Shown: piece by piece, positions 6,412-10,960 of the stretch | How positions within the stretch are numbered: position 1 is the stretch's first letter | Layout: each line of letters starts with the position of its first letter | Source of the DNA: Desulfobacterales bacterium | GTDB lineage: Bacteria; Desulfobacterota; Desulfobacteria; Desulfobacterales; Desulfobacteraceae | Direction of reading: 5' to 3' | Assembly (NCBI GenBank): GCA_022361535.1 | Contig: JAKSAU010000936.1 | Location: 1 to 10,960 of the forward strand | Length of the DNA: 10,960 nt | Notes under the pieces: generated by a model | Databases searched by the model: none | What the model was told of the DNA's origin: nothing | What the model saw: the letters and a program-made list of their open reading frames with translations, nothing else | Translations under genes and position numbers: made by a program

Positions 6412-7506
6412 ATGCAAACAGATTTATCCGTAAAGGATGTAACAAAGCTATTTAACCAATTTGTGGCCGTGGACAATGTGTCCTTTGATGTGCCAAGAGG
6501 GAATTTTTTCTCCATCCTCGGGCCGTCCGGATGCGGCAAAACAACCCTTTTGCGTATGGTCGCCGGATTCACAGAGCCCACATCAGGAAGCATTGAAATT
6601 CGGGGAAAGGACATGCAGAATGTGCCCCCCAACAGCAGGCCCGTGAACCTGGTATTTCAGCATCTGGCTCTGTTTCCCATGATGAATGTAGCCGGGAATA
6701 TTGCCTTTGGCCTGGAGCGCCGCAAAGAAAGCAAAGCTGAAATTGGCAAAAAGGTAGACCGCATCCTTGAGCGGGTAGGATTGGCCGGGTTCGGTGATAA
6801 AAAAATCGATCAGCTTTCCGGCGGACAAAAGCAGCGGGTTGCCATTGCACGGTGCCTGGTACTGGAACCGGTTGTCCTGCTTTTGGACGAACCCTTGGGC
6901 GCCCTTGACCTTAAACTGCGGGAACAGATGAAGGTAGAGTTGAAAAAACTTCAGAACCAAGTGGGCACCACATTTATCTATATCACCCACGACCAGTCTG
7001 AAGCCCTGGTCATGTCTGACCACATTGCTGTTATGAACAACGGACGTTTTGACCAGGTAGATACCCCGCAAAATCTGTATAGCAGTCCCAAAACCCCTTT
7101 TGTTGCAAGGTTTGTGGGAGACAACAATGCCTGGTCCGGTAAAGTGGAGTCCTGTGACGGAAAAACCGCTTTGATCAATACCGAAGACCGTCGGACATTC
7201 CGTACAAACCTTAATTCCAGTGTCAGCACTGGCGATAAAGTGGACCTGTTTATCCGGCCCGAAGCCATGATTATTCAGCCTGATCCCGGTCTTGCCGAAC
7301 TCAACCGGTTTGAAGTAAACGTAAAAACAATATTATTTGACGGTGCAAACAGCCGCCTTCTGGTTACTCCCACAGATGGAGATACCGAACTTCTGGTCTC
7401 CCTTCCCCAGAACCGGCAATTTGATCATATCCGTCCCAACGACAAGGTGGAAATCGGATGGGACCAAACCAGCGGGATCTGCTTTAAATCCGATGAAACC
7501 GACTAA
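6412..7506 (+). CDS. ABC importer ATPase, PotA-like
   Basis: This 364-aa cytoplasmic subunit hydrolyses ATP to power the importer. It has Walker A GPSGCGKTT (37-45), the Q-loop VFQH (Q83), signature LSGGQKQR (135-142), Walker B VVLLLDEP (154-161), D-loop GALD (163-166) and H-loop H193, then a C-terminal TOBE-type domain (about 240-355, with LFIRPEAM). It fits the spermidine/putrescine/iron branch of importer ATPases rather than the UgpC/MalK branch; that is a judgement from context and the permease types. The ATG at 6412 is the first start after an in-frame TGA at 6403, and its ribosome binding site is poor (only GAG). Together with the upstream terminator-like hairpin this suggests modest expression. 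It overlaps the next gene by 14 bp. A potA name would imply a polyamine substrate that is doubtful here. Confidence 0.93.
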   Translation: MQTDLSVKDVTKLFNQFVAVDNVSFDVPRGNFFSILGPSGCGKTTLLRMVAGFTEPTSGSIEIRGKDMQNVPPNSRPVNLVFQHLALFPMMNVAGNIAFGLERRKESKAEIGKKVDRILERVGLAGFGDKKIDQLSGGQKQRVAIARCLVLEPVVLLLDEPLGALDLKLREQMKVELKKLQNQVGTTFIYITHDQSEALVMSDHIAVMNNGRFDQVDTPQNLYSSPKTPFVARFVGDNNAWSGKVESCDGKTALINTEDRRTFRTNLNSSVSTGDKVDLFIRPEAMIIQPDPGLAELNRFEVNVKTILFDGANSRLLVTPTDGDTELLVSLPQNRQFDHIRPNDKVEIGWDQTSGICFKSDETD

Positions 7507-8362
7507 ATCACATCACATATCCCTGACCCTGGTCTGCTTTTTATTGCCGGTTGTCCTGTGGCTGGTTCTCCTCATTGTTTTGCCTCATATCGATCTTCTG
7601 CTCATGTCTTTCAGGGTAGAAAACGAATTTGGTGAATCAGTTTGGAGCCTGGCCAATTATCTGTTGTTCTTCCAGGAACCCATTTACTGGCGCACCCTTT
7701 TAAGAACTGCCATGTATGCGGTCCTGGTTACCTTTTTGACCATGGTGATCGCCCTGCCCGTCTCTTTTTATATTACTAAGGTGGTCAATCCCAGGTTCCG
7801 GGGATTTTTCATGCTGTTTCTTTTGCTCCCTTTCTGGGTCAGCGAGTTGGTCCGTGTTTATGGCTGGATGATCCTGCTGCGCGAAAGCGGTGTGATCAAC
7901 CATTTCCTTTTAAAACTGGGCTTGTTGAACAAACCAATTGAAATGCTTTACAACGATGTCACCATGGTGATGGGTCTGGTGTACACCTCCATGCTTTTTA
8001 TGGCCGTACCTGTTATTTCTGTTATGGAAAGCCTTGACGACAGCTTGATTGAAGCAGCCTATGACCTTGGAGCGAACCAGGTGACTATCTGGTCAAGGAT
8101 TATTATTCCCCATTCAGTTCCCGGTATCGTATCCGGTTCCATCGTGGTTTTTATGCTGACCTTGGGCAATTACCTGACACCGAACCTCATGGGTGGCAAA
8201 AATTCGCTTTGGTTTACAGAACAGATCTACAACCAGTTTATAGCAAGTTTTAACTGGAACCAGGGAGCGGCATTTGGATTCTTGCTCCTGGTACTGTCTT
8301 CAACTGCGATCTGGGCGGGCCTTAAGCTGACCGGACAAAAATTGAGTAAGGTGGTCAAATGA
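7493..8362 (+). CDS. ABC importer permease, PotB-like
   Basis: An inner-membrane permease of 289 aa with about six membrane helices (roughly 10-30, 68-92, 104-128, 155-175, 210-226 and 258-278). The EAA loop that docks on the ATPase is clear: EAAYDLGANQVTIW (187-200) followed by RIIIPHSVPGI. I place the start at the ATG at 7493, within the end of the ATPase gene, because the protein then begins with a short basic segment and the first membrane helix as in PotB. A longer frame from 7337 adds 52 residues of out-of-frame ATPase coding sequence and is not credible. No strong ribosome binding site precedes 7493, so translation is probably coupled to the ATPase. Its stop overlaps the next start in ATGA. 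Confidence 0.92.
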   Translation: MKPTKSHHISLTLVCFLLPVVLWLVLLIVLPHIDLLLMSFRVENEFGESVWSLANYLLFFQEPIYWRTLLRTAMYAVLVTFLTMVIALPVSFYITKVVNPRFRGFFMLFLLLPFWVSELVRVYGWMILLRESGVINHFLLKLGLLNKPIEMLYNDVTMVMGLVYTSMLFMAVPVISVMESLDDSLIEAAYDLGANQVTIWSRIIIPHSVPGIVSGSIVVFMLTLGNYLTPNLMGGKNSLWFTEQIYNQFIASFNWNQGAAFGFLLLVLSSTAIWAGLKLTGQKLSKVVK

Positions 8363-9213
8363 TTCGTACACTGCCCAATTCAAAAACATATTCCTGGGGA
8401 TTCAGGATATATATCACGGCATTTTTTACTTTTTTGTTCCTCCCATTGCTCGTGACATGCGTTTTGGCGTTTAACGATTCCCAGTTTCCGGCCCTCCCCT
8501 GGAACGGTTTTACTTTGGAATGGTTTTTCGGCAGCATGTCCGAGCGGGTGGGCATTTTTCATGATGAAATGAACCTGCAAAGCATCTGGGTCAGTGCAAA
8601 AGTGGCCTTTTTTGTCTCTATTCTATCCACCATTGTAGGAACCTGTGCTGCCTTTTTATTTGAGCAGGAGGATTTCAGGTTCAAGGGGCTGCTTTATTTT
8701 CTCATGCTCTCTCCTTTGGTTATTCCCGGTGTCATCTTAGGAATTTCCATCCTGTTGTTCTCCAATACCCTGGGGCTTTTCTTTGAAAACAATGCCGGGT
8801 TGGATATTCCGCTGTTCAGGCCAGGATTCTGGCTGGTGGTATTAGGACAGTTTTCTTTTATTGCGACCCTGGTCACCCTTGTGGTTTCGGCCAGGTTAAA
8901 GAAATTTGACAGGACGTTGGAAGAGGCTGCCTTGAATTTAGGCGCCACACGTATCGAAGTCATCCGGCACATTACCTTGAAATTTTTAAGGCCAGCCATT
9001 ATCAGTGCAGGGGCTGTAGCATTTCTCATGTCTTTTGAAAATTTCAATACCACCTTGTTTTTGGTGGGGTCGGAAGCCACCCTTCCTATTAACCTTTATC
9101 TCCAGGTACGGGACGGAAGTACACCAGTAATAAACGCCATTTCATTTCTGCTGATTGTGGGCACATCCGTGGCTGCTTTTGCCAATCTTTATTTCAGCCC
9201 TAAAGAACGCTGA
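8359..9213 (+). CDS. ABC importer permease, PotC-like
   Basis: The second inner-membrane permease, 284 aa, pairing with the preceding one as a heterodimer. About six membrane helices are visible (roughly 17-37, 78-100, 109-136, 157-178, 213-233 and 257-277). The EAA docking loop is EEAALNLGATRIEVI (188-202) followed by HITLKFLRPAI. Its ATG overlaps the TGA of the first permease by ATGA, a strong sign of translational coupling. LacI-family regulator follows after 18 bp. Compared with typical PotC proteins the first periplasmic loop is long (about 38-77) with the segment FFGSMSERVGIFHDEMN, which I cannot interpret. Family placement is firm; substrate is set by the binding protein, not by this subunit. 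Confidence 0.92.
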   Translation: MIRTLPNSKTYSWGFRIYITAFFTFLFLPLLVTCVLAFNDSQFPALPWNGFTLEWFFGSMSERVGIFHDEMNLQSIWVSAKVAFFVSILSTIVGTCAAFLFEQEDFRFKGLLYFLMLSPLVIPGVILGISILLFSNTLGLFFENNAGLDIPLFRPGFWLVVLGQFSFIATLVTLVVSARLKKFDRTLEEAALNLGATRIEVIRHITLKFLRPAIISAGAVAFLMSFENFNTTLFLVGSEATLPINLYLQVRDGSTPVINAISFLLIVGTSVAAFANLYFSPKER

Positions 9214-9231
9214 GCCTTAAAAGGGAAGAAT

Positions 9232-10239
9232 ATGAGCACGATTTTGGACGTAGCTAAAATTGCAGGAGTTTCAACCGCAACCGTTTCCAGGGTAATCAAT
9301 TTCCCGGATAAGGTTAAAGAGGATACCCGGGAGCGGGTTTACCGGGCCATGAAAACCTGCAGGTACCAATACAATGCCCTGGCTCGCGGCTTTGTTACCA
9401 AACGTTCCAATACTATCGGCCTTATCATTCCTACTATCAGCAACCCTGTATTTGCAGAGTCTACCCGCGGGGTCCAGGATGTTGCAGGCAGTGACAAATT
9501 TCATGTCATTTTAGGTAACTCCTACTATGACAGTGAAAAAGAAGCCAAGCTCGTTGAGGTCCTGCGGGAACGGCAGGTGGAAGGGCTGATCATTACCACC
9601 ACCAATATGCAGGGAGATATCCTCAAGCGCCTACAAGATGACGGGTTTCCGTTTGTCCTGCTGTACAGCACGGTCCGAAAGGGCCCCATGTCTGCCGTAG
9701 GTGTGGATAACTACCTTGGCGGATATAAGGCAACAGAACATTTGGTCGAACTCGGCCACACCCGTATCGCTATGCTGGCAGGCAGCTTCAGCATATCCGA
9801 TCGAAGTTTTCACCGGTGGCATGGGTATAAAAAGTGTTTGAAAGACAACAACATACCTTATGATCCGAATATGCTCAGCCAAACCGGGTTTGGGCTTGGC
9901 AGTGTCAAAGAATGTGTTCAGCAGTTATTGTCTGCAGACATTCCTCCGACCGCGGTATTCTGTTCAAACGACCTTGTGGCCTTAAGCGCCATGGAAGGTG
10001 CCAGGGAAATGGGGTTAAGCGTACCCGAAGACCTTTCGGTAATCGGATTTGATGACATGCCCCTGTCCTCATATGTTTATCCGCGGCTCACCACCATTTA
10101 CCAACCTGCCTATGAGATGGGCAAACGGGCTACCCAGATCCTTTTAGAGCAGACCAGGGAAGAGAGTTCAAAATCCATCCAGGAAATGATGGATATCCAT
10201 TTGGTTGTAAGGGATTCAACTGCACCTCCGGCCAGGTAG
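9232..10239 (+). CDS. LacI/GalR-family transcriptional regulator
   Basis: A 335-aa DNA-binding regulator, probably a repressor relieved by a small-molecule inducer. The N-terminal helix-turn-helix is textbook: ILDVAKIAGVSTATVSRVIN (4-23). It is followed by the hinge helix YNALARG (47-53), whose leucine L50 normally inserts at the operator centre. Residues from about 60 form the periplasmic-binding-protein-like sensor domain (TIGLIIPTISNPVFAE, VEGLIITTT, GVDNYLGGY, GFDDMPLSSYVYPRLTTI), which includes R191 in DRSFHRWHGY as a likely ligand contact. AAGGGA (9221-9226) precedes the ATG. No LacI-like tetramerisation tail is visible. As the last gene of the operon, with two LacI-type operators in the divergent promoter region, it is the likely local regulator of both units, including its own. 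Confidence 0.93.
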   Translation: MSTILDVAKIAGVSTATVSRVINFPDKVKEDTRERVYRAMKTCRYQYNALARGFVTKRSNTIGLIIPTISNPVFAESTRGVQDVAGSDKFHVILGNSYYDSEKEAKLVEVLRERQVEGLIITTTNMQGDILKRLQDDGFPFVLLYSTVRKGPMSAVGVDNYLGGYKATEHLVELGHTRIAMLAGSFSISDRSFHRWHGYKKCLKDNNIPYDPNMLSQTGFGLGSVKECVQQLLSADIPPTAVFCSNDLVALSAMEGAREMGLSVPEDLSVIGFDDMPLSSYVYPRLTTIYQPAYEMGKRATQILLEQTREESSKSIQEMMDIHLVVRDSTAPPAR

Positions 10240-10282
10240 TATTCGAAGCATCTCCGTTCATAGCATACAGTACCCATATACC

Positions 10283-10362
10283 GGCTCGTTTGTCCTAAGA
10301 AACGGCTGACGTATTTTTTTTAAAAAATTCGCCTGATGCCTTTTTCTTAGGACAAACGAGCC
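10283..10362. repeat. 80-bp element with perfect 20-bp inverted arms
   Basis: GGCTCGTTTGTCCTAAGAAA (10283-10302) is matched exactly by its reverse complement at 10343-10362, with a 40-bp spacer. The spacer contains T8 followed by A6 (10314-10327), and GGC/GCC (10304-10306, 10338-10340) can add inner pairs. It starts 43 bp after the regulator's stop codon. It could be a transcription end structure for the operon, or a small palindromic mobile-type element such as a MITE. No T-tract follows the right arm, and I see no clear target-site duplication at its edges. Confidence 0.8.
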
Positions 10363-10515
10363 TCTGTGCCAATAGGAGATGGCTTCAATTTTAAATGGGG
10401 TGCTCGCCTTGTTGTAATAACATGTCTCAATAGATCTTTTGCCGGTTCAATGGTATTATTGGGTTTAAATTTCTGATCTATAAAACTGTGGCATATTTTT
10501 ATTTGGGGATGAGGC

Positions 10516-10960
10516 ATGGATGACAAGCAATTCAAATCCATACTTGAATATTTTCACCTTTCCTTCAAGGGATATAAAAAGGTCAGAAAGGGCGTTAAAA
10601 AAAGACTGGTCCGGCATATGCAAAAGCTTCAGTGTCCGACGGTTCAGGCCTATCTTAACAAAATCTCAAATCGACCTGAACTCTACCATGAATGCCGCCT
10701 GATACTGACAGTGTCCATCAGCCGCTTTTTCAGGGACCGGATGGTGTGGGAAACCATCAGTGCAGATATGCTTCCCCTCTTCGTTCAAACCGGACAAGAC
10801 ACAGTTAATGCCTGGTCTGCGGGCTGCGCCAGGGGGGAAGAACCTTATTCATTAAAAATTTTATGGGAAAAGGCAAAGGCCTTTGGGTTAAAAAGGCCAT
10901 GTCTTAATCTTCTGGCTTCGGATATCAATCCTGACTATCTTGCTGCAGCCTTAAAAGGGA
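10516..10960 (+). CDS. cheR: CheR-type SAM-dependent methyltransferase, 3' truncated by window
   Basis: The frame is open from ATG 10516 to the right edge, giving 148 codons. CheR enzymes transfer a methyl group from S-adenosylmethionine to glutamates of chemoreceptors. The N-terminal helical domain is visible (FKGYKKVRKGVKKRLVRHM, 17-35), then the family's SxFFRD region as SISRFFRDRMVWETI (67-81). The SAM-binding motif follows as WSAGCARGEEPYSL (100-113), and the acidic residue of LASDINPDYL (133-142, D136) marks the next motif. The start is fixed by an in-frame TGA at 10510 and by GGGGA (10505-10509) at 6 bp. TATAAA (10479-10484) could be a -10 element, but I see no convincing -35. No other chemotaxis gene is in the window, so partners are unknown. 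Confidence 0.9.
   Translation, partial: MDDKQFKSILEYFHLSFKGYKKVRKGVKKRLVRHMQKLQCPTVQAYLNKISNRPELYHECRLILTVSISRFFRDRMVWETISADMLPLFVQTGQDTVNAWSAGCARGEEPYSLKILWEKAKAFGLKRPCLNLLASDINPDYLAAALKG

Noticed and set aside
7337..7492. Extended 341-residue version of the first permease starting at 7337
   Set aside because: The extra 52 residues are the ATPase's C-terminal coding sequence read in another frame; the ATG at 7493 gives a PotB-like N-terminus and normal length.
4336..9213. Classic UgpBAEC glycerol-3-phosphate/glycerophosphodiester importer
   Set aside because: The binding protein and both permeases are of the PotABCD type, not the carbohydrate-type UgpBAE; only the phosphodiesterase resembles the ugp system.
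5183..9213. Plain spermidine/putrescine transporter
   Set aside because: Family resemblance is real, but the phosphodiesterase gene context and the basic residues at 163-166 of the binding protein make a polyamine ligand unlikely.
10283..10362. CRISPR repeat or array remnant
   Set aside because: There is one inverted pair only, with no direct repeats or regularly spaced units.
10363..10515. Sigma-54 or flagellar sigma-28 promoter for the CheR-type gene
   Set aside because: TGGCAT at about 10490 lacks a correctly spaced TTGC element, and no TAAA-GCCGATAA pair is present.

Overview
The window looks like chromosomal DNA from a Gram-negative bacterium of moderate GC content. Protein style (DUF47-PiT pair, PotABCD-type importer, signal peptide and codon use) fits a Desulfobacterota (marine sulfate-reducer-like) host. 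That placement is an impression, not something the sequence proves. The two ends cut through genes.

Layout: (1) 2-1062, plus strand: two small helix-rich proteins I do not recognise; the first is open at the left edge. (2) 1113-4021, minus strand: a tight three-gene unit, read right to left as a metallo-beta-lactamase-fold hydrolase with a long N-terminal extension, a DUF47/PhoU-like accessory protein and a PiT-family phosphate transporter. (3) 4022-4335: an AT-rich divergent promoter region. It holds two copies of the same 16-bp LacI-type operator, one close to each transcription unit. (4) 4336-10239, plus strand: a six-gene unit of cytoplasmic glycerophosphodiester phosphodiesterase, periplasmic PotD-like binding protein, ABC ATPase, two permeases and a LacI-family regulator. 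Two RNA hairpins lie between the binding protein and the ATPase. (5) 10240-10515: an intergenic region with a perfect 20-bp inverted repeat. (6) 10516 to the right edge: the N-terminal part of a CheR-type methyltransferase.

How the genes may work together: the importer would bring in a small organophosphate, plausibly a glycerophosphodiester. The phosphodiesterase would split it into glycerol 3-phosphate and an alcohol. The LacI-family protein would sense substrate or product and release both operators. Because the hydrolase-DUF47-PiT unit carries the same operator, phosphate movement and a second hydrolytic step are probably part of the same regulon. The gene families and the repeated operator are seen directly; the substrate and the regulatory link are inference. 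The PotD-like binding protein appears to lack the acidic polyamine contacts and to have basic residues there, which argues against a simple 'spermidine/putrescine transporter' label.
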